Shown here: positions 6,827 to 14,189 of the stretch, piece after piece
Position numbering within the stretch: the stretch's first letter is position 1
How the letters are laid out: every line of letters starts with the position of its first letter
The notes under the pieces: model-generated
Told to the model about the DNA's origin: nothing
Databases searched by the model: none
The model's input: the letters and a program-made list of their open reading frames with translations, nothing else
Assembly (NCBI GenBank): GCA_025964405.1
Contig: JAOPYW010000209.1
Span: 1 to 18,553 of the forward strand
Length of the DNA stretch: 18,553 nt
Source: Thermoleophilia bacterium
GTDB taxonomy: Bacteria > Actinomycetota > Thermoleophilia > Gaiellales > SKUG01
Direction: 5' to 3'
Position numbers and translations under genes: made by a program

Positions 6827-7480
6827 TCAGGGCTCGATGCCGACGATCGGCGTGTCACCCGTGACGACCTCGAACTGGCGGCGCTTGCCGGCCCCTGAGG
6901 TGATGAGCTCCGCGATGAGCGCAGCGACGTCGGCGCGGGGGATCGAACCGCGCTCCACCGTGTCGCCGACCGTCACCAAACCGGTCGGCTCGTCGTCGGT
7001 GAGACCGCCGGGCCGGATGATGGTCCAGCTGCAGTCGCGCTCCCGTACGTACTCGTCTGCCTCGGCCTTGGCGGTCTTGTAGACCTCCCAGCCGTCATCG
7101 GATTCGGGGTCGTGGTCGTCGATGCCGATCGCCGAGATCACGAAGATGCGGTCGACGTCGGCGCGCTCGGTCGCGTCGGCCAGCAGGATCGCACCGTCGC
7201 GATCGACGGTCAGCTTGCGCGCGTTGCCACTGCCCGGGCCCGCGCCGGCCGCGAACACCGTGGCGTCGGCACCGACCAGGTACTCGGCCAGCTCCTCCTG
7301 GTCGATCGACTCCAGGTCGAGCACGAGCGGCGTTGCGCCGTCGGCCTCGAGGTCGTCGACCTGCTCCGTCGTGCGGATGATGCCGGTCACCTTGTGCCCG
7401 GCCTGCGTGAGTTGGCGAGTGAGGAGGCGCGCGATCTGGCCGTGCCCGCCTGCGATGACGATCTTCATGCGAGGGTTCAT
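6827..7480 (-). CDS. NAD(P)-binding SDR-like protein (atypical SDR, YwnB/YhfK type)
   Basis: A 217-residue Rossmann protein. The N-terminal MKIVIAGGHGQIARLL is the glycine-rich dinucleotide motif of atypical SDRs and NmrA-like sugar epimerase relatives. Later blocks include ADATVFAAGAG, VDRIFVISAIG, YKTAKAEADEYVRE (Tyr-x3-Lys form) and SWTIIRPGGLTDDEPTG. Such proteins are usually annotated as NAD(P)H-binding or flavin reductase-like; substrate is unknown. Two ATGs are possible, at 7480 and 7468 (MKIVI). Neither has a clear Shine-Dalgarno sequence and the second fits the fold boundary. It is convergent with ispF and divergent from the sigma gene, sharing a 70-bp control region with a dyad. Confidence 0.85.
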   Translation of the reverse strand: MNPRMKIVIAGGHGQIARLLTRQLTQAGHKVTGIIRTTEQVDDLEADGATPLVLDLESIDQEELAEYLVGADATVFAAGAGPGSGNARKLTVDRDGAILLADATERADVDRIFVISAIGIDDHDPESDDGWEVYKTAKAEADEYVRERDCSWTIIRPGGLTDDEPTGLVTVGDTVERGSIPRADVAALIAELITSGAGKRRQFEVVTGDTPIVGIEP

Positions 7481-7498
7481 GCCCGGTCATGAAGCCAG

Positions 7499-7516
7499 CA
7501 CGCATGCCGATGCGTG
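7499..7516. promoter_or_regulatory. Dyad in the SDR / sigma factor divergent region
   Basis: CACGCAT (7499-7505), GCCG, ATGCGTG (7510-7516) is a perfect 7-bp inverted repeat. It overlaps TGTAAC (7515-7520), a plausible -35 of an ECF-type promoter for the gene starting at 7551. It could be an operator serving either divergent gene; the regulator is unknown. Confidence 0.4.
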
Positions 7517-7550
7517 TAACGCTTTTCCACCGCCCACGGCAATAGGTGGC

Positions 7551-8141
7551 ATGACTGCCATGACGACGAGCTTCGCACCCGACCTTCGCCGACCCGACGC
7601 CGACCTGGTGCGGGCCTCGCTGTCGGGCGATCGGGAGGCGTTTCGCCTGCTGTTCGAACGGCACGTCGGGGCGGTCCGCGCCTACCTCGTCGCCCGGCTC
7701 GGTCCCGACGCGGCCGACGACGCGGTGGTCGAGACGTTCACCGCTGCATGGGGCGCGCGCGCGAAGTTCCGGCTCGATGCCGACAGTGCGCGCCCGTGGC
7801 TGTACGGGATCGCGACCGTGCAGGCGAAACGTCATCGCAGCGCAGAGCAGGATTGGCACCGCGCCTCGCTGGCCGAACGGCGGCTGGCACTTGCCGAGTC
7901 GCCACCCGAACCGCACGATCCACCCGAGCTGAGCCGCGAACTCGCCGTCGGTCTCGCGCAGCTCCGCCCCTCGGAGCGGGAGATCCTGCTGCTCGTTGCG
8001 CTCGGAGACCTGACCGTCGCGATGGCCGCTCGTGCTGCCGGCATCACCGCCGTGGCTGCCCGCATCCGACTCCACCGGGCGCGCAAGGCGCTCACGCCCA
8101 TCCTCACCGCTGCCGCATCAGGAGACCTCCATGACCACTGA
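7551..8141 (+). CDS. ECF-like sigma-70 family sigma factor
   Basis: A 196-residue sigma factor. Region 2 spans about residues 16-100 (DLVRASLSGDREAFRLLFER, DDAVVETFTAAWGAR, RPWLYGIATVQAKRHRS). Region 4 covers about residues 130-190 (LAQLRPSEREILLLVALGDL, ITAVAARIRLHRARKAL). There is no region 3 or region 1.1, as in ECF sigmas. ATGs at 7551 and 7560 are both possible; AGGTGG at 7544-7549 is better spaced for 7560. The stop overlaps the next gene by 11 nt, so the pair is co-expressed and the downstream membrane protein is the natural candidate for its anti-sigma factor. The target regulon cannot be read from the window. Confidence 0.88.
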   Translation: MTAMTTSFAPDLRRPDADLVRASLSGDREAFRLLFERHVGAVRAYLVARLGPDAADDAVVETFTAAWGARAKFRLDADSARPWLYGIATVQAKRHRSAEQDWHRASLAERRLALAESPPEPHDPPELSRELAVGLAQLRPSEREILLLVALGDLTVAMAARAAGITAVAARIRLHRARKALTPILTAAASGDLHDH

Positions 8142-9081
8142 CCGCACCGAAGCGTTCGCTGCACGGATTCGTGTCCACGTCGACGTCGAAGAGCTCGATT
8201 CGCTGCACCGCGACGAGCTGTGGGAACGCGTCGACCGCGCGACTCGACACGAGGCCGTTCGGACTGCTCGTTGGGCACCACGGCCCGTGCGCACCATGTT
8301 GGTCGCCGCAGCTGCGATGCTCGCGCTCAGCGGTATCGCGATCGCACAGACCGATGCGGTCAGCCGCATCTTCGGGGCCGACGAACCCGTGGCCAACAAG
8401 GTCGACCAGCTTCGCGACCCCGACGGCGAGCGCGCCACGGCCACGGAATACCGGTCGCTGGTCGAGAGCACCCTCGCGCCCGACGAACAGGGGCGGCCCA
8501 CCGTGCCGACCATCGACCTCGCGGGCGCCGACCAATCGCGGGTGCTCGTCGACGAGCCCACCCTGGGACGTGCGATCGCGGCGCCCACGATCGACGGCTC
8601 CGACTGGTGCTACCTCATCTCGTTCCCGGTCATCGACGGCTACCAGCCGGTCGGTGGCGGGTGCGGCGGCAACATCGGCCCGAGCGGGGTCAACGTGATG
8701 GTCCAGAACGGAGACCTTGACCGCGAGGGCGCGCGCATCGCGTCGGTGACGGCACCCGCACCGGTCGTGCCGTCGCCCGACGGACCTTCGGTCGATCCCC
8801 ATCCCACGGCCGGCGCGTCAGCTCCTGGGGCCCCGGCACCCGACCTGCCAGCGATTCCACTCATGAGCGTGCACCGGGAGGGTGGGCCCGCAGACAACCG
8901 CGTCTACGGCATCGCGTCCGACGACGTCACCCGCATCGAGGTCGAGTTCGCCGATGGCACCCGCGCACCGGTTCGGCTGGTCGACAACGTGTTCATCTGG
9001 ACCTCCGGGAGCCGGATCCCGGTCACGCTGCACTCGTGGCGTGGTGCGCGCGAGAACGTTCAGTCGGTCGCGCTCGACTGA
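8131..9081 (+). CDS. Single-pass membrane protein, putative anti-sigma partner
   Basis: A 316-residue protein with a cytoplasmic stretch of about 53 residues rich in charged helix-forming residues. One transmembrane segment follows (about residues 54-72, TMLVAAAAMLALSGIAIA), then a roughly 245-residue outer part. The outer part includes two cysteines (DWCYLISF and GGGCGG) and a Pro/Ala linker around residues 205-245. Topology and overlap with the sigma gene suggest an anti-sigma role, but the zinc-binding HxxxCxxC motif of common anti-sigmas is absent, so this is inference. AGGAG lies 6 nt before the ATG. The stop is 3 nt from the convergent mutY end. No enzymatic domain was recognised. Confidence 0.75.
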   Translation: MTTDRTEAFAARIRVHVDVEELDSLHRDELWERVDRATRHEAVRTARWAPRPVRTMLVAAAAMLALSGIAIAQTDAVSRIFGADEPVANKVDQLRDPDGERATATEYRSLVESTLAPDEQGRPTVPTIDLAGADQSRVLVDEPTLGRAIAAPTIDGSDWCYLISFPVIDGYQPVGGGCGGNIGPSGVNVMVQNGDLDREGARIASVTAPAPVVPSPDGPSVDPHPTAGASAPGAPAPDLPAIPLMSVHREGGPADNRVYGIASDDVTRIEVEFADGTRAPVRLVDNVFIWTSGSRIPVTLHSWRGARENVQSVALD

Positions 9082-9084
9082 CCG

Positions 9085-9876
9085 TCACGGCGGCAGGAGC
9101 AGCTCCCCATCGTCGCCACCCTGACGCGCGAGGCCGTCCTTGATGAGAGTCTCGGCGGCTTCGACGTCCTCGCCGAAGTCGCCGTGCCCGTGGTCGGTGA
9201 TCGCGCGCAGGAGGGCGCCGCGGCGCTGGCGCATGCTGCCGGCATACGACTTCTGGCGGGGAGAGGCGATGACCTCCTCGGTGCCGGCGGAGGGGCACAG
9301 CTCGCGCACCGGGCACATGTCGCAGAGGGCGCGGGCGCGGCAGGCGGTCTGGCCGAGCTCCATGACGGCCGAGCCCCAGTGCCACGCGCGCTCGGCGAGG
9401 AGCGGGTAGTCGGCGGCGACGGGCGGCCCCTCGGGAAAGCAGCGGGCCAGCACGCGGCGCGTGTTGATGTCGGGCGGCACGATCGGTTCCTCGTCGGCGA
9501 AGCAGCGCAGCGCGGCGTCGGTGTAGGGGCCGACGCCGGGCAGCTCGGTGTAGTCGTCGGGCCAGCCGCCGAGCTCGACGAGGCGCTGCGCGGTGAGCCA
9601 GAGGTTGCGGGCGCGGCGTGGGTAGCCGAGGCCCTGCCAGAGCACGAGCAGTTCGCCGAGCTCGGCGCGCGCGAGATCGGCCGGTTGCGGGAACCGATCG
9701 AGGATCGCCTCGATGAACACCGCCGCGCGGGCGATCTGCGTCTGCTGGGAGCAGACCTCCGAGACGAGCACCACCCAGCGGTCGCGCGTGTGGCGCCAGG
9801 GCCAGTCGCGGCCCTCGCGGTCGAACCAGTCGAGCAGTTCGAGCGCGAGGTGCGGGGGTTGGGGGGAGCTGGTCAC
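9085..9876 (-). CDS. mutY: A/G-specific adenine glycosylase, short MutY
   Basis: MutY removes adenine mispaired with 8-oxoguanine. The 263-residue protein has the catalytic Glu40 in VSEVCSQQTQ, the helix-hairpin-helix LPGVGPYTDAA (112-122) and the catalytic Asp136 in PPDINTRRVL. It has an iron-sulfur loop with C179, C185, C188 and C194. The spacing here is C-x5-C-x2-C-x5-C, one residue shorter in the first gap than the usual C-x6. The C-terminal NUDIX-like domain that recognises 8-oxoG is missing; only about 65 residues follow the cluster. The start is GTG with TAGGAT exactly 6 nt upstream, so the mRNA is probably leaderless. Endonuclease III is less likely given the QQTQ motif. Confidence 0.9.
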   Translation of the reverse strand: MTSSPQPPHLALELLDWFDREGRDWPWRHTRDRWVVLVSEVCSQQTQIARAAVFIEAILDRFPQPADLARAELGELLVLWQGLGYPRRARNLWLTAQRLVELGGWPDDYTELPGVGPYTDAALRCFADEEPIVPPDINTRRVLARCFPEGPPVAADYPLLAERAWHWGSAVMELGQTACRARALCDMCPVRELCPSAGTEEVIASPRQKSYAGSMRQRRGALLRAITDHGHGDFGEDVEAAETLIKDGLARQGGDDGELLLPP

Positions 9877-9882
9877 GCAGCG

Positions 9883-9888
9883 ATCCTA
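9883..9888 (-). promoter_or_regulatory. -10 element of a leaderless mutY transcript
   Basis: TAGGAT on the - strand is followed by 6 nt and then the GTG start codon, so transcription would begin at or next to the start codon. No Shine-Dalgarno sequence is present. No clear -35 is seen. Confidence 0.55.
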
Positions 9889-9947
9889 GGTGGTGGGGGC
9901 TGGCCAGGCGGTGTGGGTGCGCCATTGATGCGTACTCACCAAGGCGC

Positions 9948-10083
9948 TGACGCCACTGCACCTATGTGCAGCTGGTGTCACGAAGGACGTTCGTTTCGTG
10001 CCAGCCGCAGTTCGAACGGCGCGCGCGTGGCACCGAATCAGCCTTGGTCGTGACGTGAGCTGCACACAGGTGCACTGATGTCA
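9948..10083. repeat. 136-bp imperfect palindromic element between mutY and gltX
   Basis: Arms of 36 bp (9948-9983 and 10048-10083) are inverted copies matching at 29 of 36 positions. A second inverted pair lies inside (9995-10003 and 10028-10037). Each arm carries a dyad, TGCAC-N4-GTGCA, at 9957-9970 and 10061-10074, whose centres are 104 bp apart. The left part can also fold locally as GCTGG/CCAGC plus CACGAA/TTCGTG. It could be a paired operator, a structured RNA, or a relic of a small palindromic mobile element. No gene is seen in the whole stretch from 9877 to 10204. Confidence 0.6.
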
Positions 10084-10143
10084 TGGCCCTGCGAGATGGC
10101 CCGGCGAGCACGAACTGGCCTCGCAGTGCGCGCGGGGGTGCGC

Positions 10144-10186
10144 GGCTCGACGCGCGCGACGCGAGCGGCGAGTGGCTCGACGCGCG
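10144..10186. repeat. Two 13-bp direct repeats upstream of gltX
   Basis: GGCTCGACGCGCG occurs at 10144-10156 and again at 10174-10186, exactly 30 bp apart. The second copy lies just in front of the gltX -10 element, a position where a regulator would touch polymerase. Confidence 0.5.
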
Positions 10187-10192
10187 GCGGGG

Positions 10193-10198
10193 TAGCCT
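10193..10198 (+). promoter_or_regulatory. -10 element of a leaderless gltX transcript
   Basis: TAGCCT is followed by 6 nt and then the GTG start at 10205, the same geometry as mutY. The transcript would begin at the start codon, and no ribosome binding site is present. Confidence 0.55.
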
Positions 10199-10204
10199 TG
10201 GTGC

Positions 10205-11710
10205 GTGACAGCTTCCCCGACCAGCGAGCGCCCCGTGCGCGTGCGCTTCGCGCCGAGCCCGACCGGCGCCCTCCACCTCGGCAGCGCGTTCGTGGCGCTC
10301 GCCAATGCGGCCTATGCGCGCGCAACGGGCGGCACCCTCGTGCTGCGCATCGACGACACCGACCGGGAGCGCTCGACCGAGGAGCACGCGCTCGACCTGG
10401 TGCGACTGCTGCGGTGGCTCGACATCGGGTGGGACGAAGGTCCGCTCTACCAGCACGAGCGCGGTGACGTGTATGCCGAGGCGCTCGACGCACTGCGGGG
10501 CACCGGTTCCTCGTACCCCTGCTTCTGCACCGAGGCGCGGCTGGCACAGCTGCGCGAGCAGCAGGTCGCGCAGGGCGAGCCGCCGCGCTACGACGGCCGC
10601 TGCCGCATGCTCCCGCCCACCGAGGTTGCGAAGAGCCTCGCGGCAGGTGCGCCGCACGTGCTGCGACTGGCGCTTCCGGCCGGTCGCGACGTGGTCGTCG
10701 ACGACCTGCTCCACGGACCGGTCACGGTGCCTGCGGGCGCCTACGGTGACCCCGTGCTCCGCCGCGCCGACGGCTCGGTCGGCTACCTGCTCGCCACCGT
10801 CGTCGATGACGCCGCACTCGGCATCACGCACGTGCTGCGCGGCGACGACCACCTGACCAACACCGCCCGCCAGGTGCTGCTGTTCGAGGCGCTCGGCGTG
10901 GAGGGCGATCGGCTTCCCCGCTTCGCCCACCTGCCGCTGCTGCGCGATGGGACGGGGGCGAAGCTCTCCAAGCGGGCGCCGCTCGGCACGCTCGACGAGC
11001 TGGTCGACGCGGGGTACCTGCCGGTCACCGTGCGACGGTACCTGGCGGAGCTGCTCGGGCAGGAGGCCGTCGACCTGCTCGCACCGGGCGCGGCGCCGTT
11101 CCAGTTGCCGCTGGTGGGCACCGGCGCCCCGCGCGTCGATCGCGCGCGGCTGGATTCGCTCGGCCGGCAGGACGTGGCACGGCTCCCCATCGACGAGCTG
11201 CTCGACGGAGTGGGCGGCACCTTCGACCGCGTGGCGGCGGAGTCGCTGGTGCGCGAGCTGGCCGGGGCGAGCGCGACGACGGTGCAGCTGCGCGGGGAGC
11301 TTCGGGTCGTGTTCGACGGGCCGGGCACGGGCGACCTCGACGTCATCCTGGGGGATGCGGCTCCTGACTCCGCGACACGTGCAGGCTTCGAGATCGCGCT
11401 CGCCGCCGCGGCGACCTGGCTGCGCGACCTGGTCGAGCTCGAGGAGCACGGCGACCTCGCGAGCGCCGATGCCGCGGTTCGGGCCCAGACCGCCGTGCGC
11501 GAGTTCCGGTCGATCGCGAAGCAGAACGGCGCGCCGCTGCGCAGCCTGCTGCACCCGTTGCGCCTTGCGTGGACCGGTCGCGACAGCGGGCCCGGGCTCG
11601 ACCTCATACTGGCAGCGATCGGCCCGCGCGACGCGCTCGGCCGGGTGCAGCGCGCACGAACGGTGCTCGAAGGAATCCCCGCAGGTGGCGGAGAACGTCA
11701 GCACGGGTAG
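10205..11710 (+). CDS. gltX: Glutamyl-tRNA synthetase
   Basis: GltX charges tRNA-Glu (and in many bacteria tRNA-Gln, which needs amidation by GatCAB). The class I signature is FAPSPTGALHLGS (residues 15-27, HIGH equivalent HLGS), and the KMSKS equivalent is KLSKR (253-257). C106, C108 and C133 (PCFCTE, YDGRCR) correspond to the zinc-site region of GluRS. At 501 residues with a complete anticodon-binding half it is a full synthetase rather than the shorter Glu-Q-tRNA(Asp) enzyme. The GTG start is supported by homology and by the adjacent -10. The stop is 9 nt before cysS, so gltX heads a gltX-cysS-rlmB-yacP unit. Confidence 0.96.
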   Translation: MTASPTSERPVRVRFAPSPTGALHLGSAFVALANAAYARATGGTLVLRIDDTDRERSTEEHALDLVRLLRWLDIGWDEGPLYQHERGDVYAEALDALRGTGSSYPCFCTEARLAQLREQQVAQGEPPRYDGRCRMLPPTEVAKSLAAGAPHVLRLALPAGRDVVVDDLLHGPVTVPAGAYGDPVLRRADGSVGYLLATVVDDAALGITHVLRGDDHLTNTARQVLLFEALGVEGDRLPRFAHLPLLRDGTGAKLSKRAPLGTLDELVDAGYLPVTVRRYLAELLGQEAVDLLAPGAAPFQLPLVGTGAPRVDRARLDSLGRQDVARLPIDELLDGVGGTFDRVAAESLVRELAGASATTVQLRGELRVVFDGPGTGDLDVILGDAAPDSATRAGFEIALAAAATWLRDLVELEEHGDLASADAAVRAQTAVREFRSIAKQNGAPLRSLLHPLRLAWTGRDSGPGLDLILAAIGPRDALGRVQRARTVLEGIPAGGGERQHG

Positions 11711-11719
11711 GGACGAAGG

Positions 11720-13270
11720 ATGACGACGATGCAGATGCAGGTGTACGACACGGCGACGCGCAAGAAGCAGCCGCTGCTGGCCCCCGGGTCGAACGAACTC
11801 TCGATCTACGTGTGTGGGCCGACGGTGTACGACCACATCCACGTCGGCAACGCGCGCACGTTCGCGATGTTCCAGGCGCTGGTGAACTACCTCCGTTTCT
11901 CGGGCGTGAAGGTGCGACACGTCTCCAACATCACCGATGTCAATGACAAGATCTATGCCGCCGCGCGCGAGCAGGGCGTCTCGAGCACCGACCTCGCCGC
12001 GAAGGCGACGGCGTGGTACATCGAGGACACGAACGCGCTGGGCCTCGGGCGACCCGACGTCGAGCCGACCGCGAGCGCTGCGATGGCGGACATCATCCGA
12101 CTCATCGAGGACCTCGTCAGCAAGGACCTCGCCTACGAGGCGCAGGGTGACGTCTACTTCCGCGTGGCGCGCTACGAGGCCTACGGCAAGCTCTCGAACC
12201 GCTCGCTCGACGACATGATCGCCGGGTCGCGCGACGACCTCGACGCCGGCGCCGGCAAGCAGGATCCGCTCGACTTCGTGCTCTGGAAGGCGACGAAGGA
12301 CGATGAGGACACCCACTGGGATTCGCCGTGGGGCAGGGGCCGACCGGGCTGGCACATCGAGTGCTCCGCGATGGCCGAAGCGGAGCTCGGCGCCGACTTC
12401 GACGTGCACGCGGGCGGTCTCGACCTGCTCTTCCCACACCACGAGAACGAGGTCGCGCAGTCACGCGGCGCGGGCCATGGCTTCGCGCGCCTGTGGATGC
12501 ACGGCGGCCTCCTCGAGGCTGGCGACGGCGCGAAGATGTCGAAGAGCCTCGGCAATTTCGACAAGCTCCACGACGTCCTCGAACGCGGTGTTCCGGGCTG
12601 GCAGCTCGTGCTCATGTACCTCGCCGCGTCGTATCGCAGCCCGCTCGCCTGGGGTGAGCAGGGGCTCGAGCAGGCCGCAGCGCTCGGCAACCGCATCACC
12701 GAGACCCTGCGCCGCAGCGAGCGCTACCTCGCCACGGTCGAGACGCGCGGCACGGGAAGCGACGAGTTCTCCGAATCCGAGCGCGAGTGGGAGGGCATGC
12801 ACGAGGCCCTGCGCGACGACTTCAACACCGCCGAGGCGCTCAAGGAGCTCAACGGCGTGATCTACGACCTCAACACCGACGTCGACGAGCACGCGACGCC
12901 GCAGCTGGTGCGCAACAAGCGCCGGGCGATCACGGAGTTCCTCGAGGTGTTCGGGCTGCGGGCGCTCATCCCGGAGGATGTCGACGTGACGGCCGAAGCG
13001 CAGTCACTGGTGGAGCAGCGCGACCTCGCGCGGACGAAGAAGGACTGGGCCGAGAGTGACCGACTGCGCGACGAGCTGATCGCGCTCGGATATGTCGTGC
13101 GTGACACGTCGGAGGGCACCGACCTGCTGACCGGCACCGGCGACGCCGGACATGGCGACGAGGATTCAGCGCGCGACGAGGGCGACGACGACCCCGAAGC
13201 CGTCGTCGACATCGACCTCGACGACGACGAGCCGGCCGACGTGGTCGAGCCGGAGCCCGCAGGTGGCTGA
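11720..13270 (+). CDS. cysS: Cysteinyl-tRNA synthetase
   Basis: CysS charges tRNA-Cys. Motifs are the zinc ligand C32 in YVCGPTVYD, HIHVGN (HIGH equivalent, 39-44), GWHIECSAM, the zinc pair in LFPHHENE and KMSKSLGN. The DALR-type helical domain follows (LRDDFNTAEALKELN). It has 516 residues, about 50 more than E. coli CysS; the excess is an Asp/Glu-rich tail with runs such as DEGDDDPEAVVDIDLDDDE. Length and the DALR domain argue against the mycothiol ligase MshC. The ATG at 11720 directly abuts GAAGG, whereas the in-frame ATG at 11729 lies 9 nt away, so the true start may be three codons later. The 3' end overlaps rlmB by 8 nt. Confidence 0.96.
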   Translation: MTTMQMQVYDTATRKKQPLLAPGSNELSIYVCGPTVYDHIHVGNARTFAMFQALVNYLRFSGVKVRHVSNITDVNDKIYAAAREQGVSSTDLAAKATAWYIEDTNALGLGRPDVEPTASAAMADIIRLIEDLVSKDLAYEAQGDVYFRVARYEAYGKLSNRSLDDMIAGSRDDLDAGAGKQDPLDFVLWKATKDDEDTHWDSPWGRGRPGWHIECSAMAEAELGADFDVHAGGLDLLFPHHENEVAQSRGAGHGFARLWMHGGLLEAGDGAKMSKSLGNFDKLHDVLERGVPGWQLVLMYLAASYRSPLAWGEQGLEQAAALGNRITETLRRSERYLATVETRGTGSDEFSESEREWEGMHEALRDDFNTAEALKELNGVIYDLNTDVDEHATPQLVRNKRRAITEFLEVFGLRALIPEDVDVTAEAQSLVEQRDLARTKKDWAESDRLRDELIALGYVVRDTSEGTDLLTGTGDAGHGDEDSARDEGDDDPEAVVDIDLDDDEPADVVEPEPAGG

Positions 13271-14189
13271 GCAGCCCCGCGGGCGTCGCCCCAAGCCCAA
13301 GGGCAAGCCGAGCGGAGGCTCCAACCGCGGCTACGAGCCGCCACGCCCGCAGCGCGCCCGCCACCAGGAGCGTGCCGCCGAGCCCGCTGCCAGCGCCGCG
13401 CCCCGCACACCCGGCGATGCGCCCGCAGGATCGATCGACCCCGAGCTGCTCGTCTACGGCCGCCATCCCGTGCGCGAAGCGGTGCGCGGTCGCCGCAAGG
13501 TGCTGCGCCTCCACGCCACGCCCGCGGCCCTCGCCGACATCGGACCCGAGGTGCTCGACGCGCTTCGCGCGGACGGCGGCACCGTCACCGAGGTCGCTGA
13601 ATCCCGTGCCCTCGACGCACTCGCCGGCACCTACGATCACCAAGGTGCGGTCGCCGAGACCAACCCCTTCGCCTATCTCAACCTCGAGCAGCTGCTCACG
13701 CGCGCCCGCAAGACGGGCACCGAGCCGCTCATCTTCTGCCTCGACCAGGTCACCGATCCCCACAACCTCGGCGCCATCGCCCGCGTCGCCGACGCCTCCG
13801 GCGCGACCGGCATCCTCGTGCCCGAGCATCGCTCCGCGCGCGTCACCGGAGCCGCGGTGAAGGCCAGTGCCGGCGCCCTCGAGCACGTGCTCGTGGCACG
13901 CTGCACGAACCTCGCCGACGCGATCAAGGAGACCAAGGGCAACACGATCTGGGCCTATGCCGCCACCGAGCACGGCACGCGCGACTACTCCGAGGTCGAC
14001 CTCGCCGGAGGCACGCTGCTCATCCTCGGCGCCGAAGGACCCGGCATCCGGCCGCGCGTGCTCTCGATGTGCGACGAGCAGGTTCGCATCCCGATGGCCG
14101 GACAAGTCGCATCGCTCAACGTCGCCACCGTCGCTGCGATCCTCGGCTTCGAGGCCGTGCGCCAACGCCGGGCCGCCGCCAGCTCATGA
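13263..14189 (+). CDS. rlmB: TrmH/RlmB-family 23S rRNA 2'-O-methyltransferase
   Basis: A SPOUT methyltransferase; RlmB methylates G2251 (E. coli numbering) of 23S rRNA. The 308-residue protein starts with a basic, Pro/Arg-rich extension of about 58 residues. The substrate-binding domain follows (LLVYGRHPVREAVRGRRKVLRL). The SPOUT core has the three knot motifs: DPHNLGAIARVADASGATGI, LILGAEGPGIRP and VASLNVATVAAILGFE. The GTG start at 13263 has GGAG 7 nt upstream and overlaps the cysS stop; frames reaching further upstream are cysS shadow. The exact target position is inferred from family and context. Confidence 0.92.
   Translation: MAEQPRGRRPKPKGKPSGGSNRGYEPPRPQRARHQERAAEPAASAAPRTPGDAPAGSIDPELLVYGRHPVREAVRGRRKVLRLHATPAALADIGPEVLDALRADGGTVTEVAESRALDALAGTYDHQGAVAETNPFAYLNLEQLLTRARKTGTEPLIFCLDQVTDPHNLGAIARVADASGATGILVPEHRSARVTGAAVKASAGALEHVLVARCTNLADAIKETKGNTIWAYAATEHGTRDYSEVDLAGGTLLILGAEGPGIRPRVLSMCDEQVRIPMAGQVASLNVATVAAILGFEAVRQRRAAASS

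Noticed and set aside
5344..6858. 504-codon open frame on the - strand opposite ispD and ispF
   Set aside because: Shadow of well-supported genes, with Ser/Arg/Ala-biased composition and no motif.
9948..10083. Integron attC site
   Set aside because: The size and imperfect palindrome fit, but the conserved core ends (GTTRRRY and its partner) are not visible, and the neighbours are housekeeping genes.
9962..12442. 826-codon open frame on the - strand opposite gltX and cysS
   Set aside because: It mirrors two unmistakable synthetase genes; its sequence is Arg/His/Val-rich low complexity with no domain. GC-rich codon use opens antisense frames.
12966..14165. - strand frame opposite cysS and rlmB
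   Set aside because: Shadow of the rlmB SPOUT methyltransferase; no domain on the - strand.
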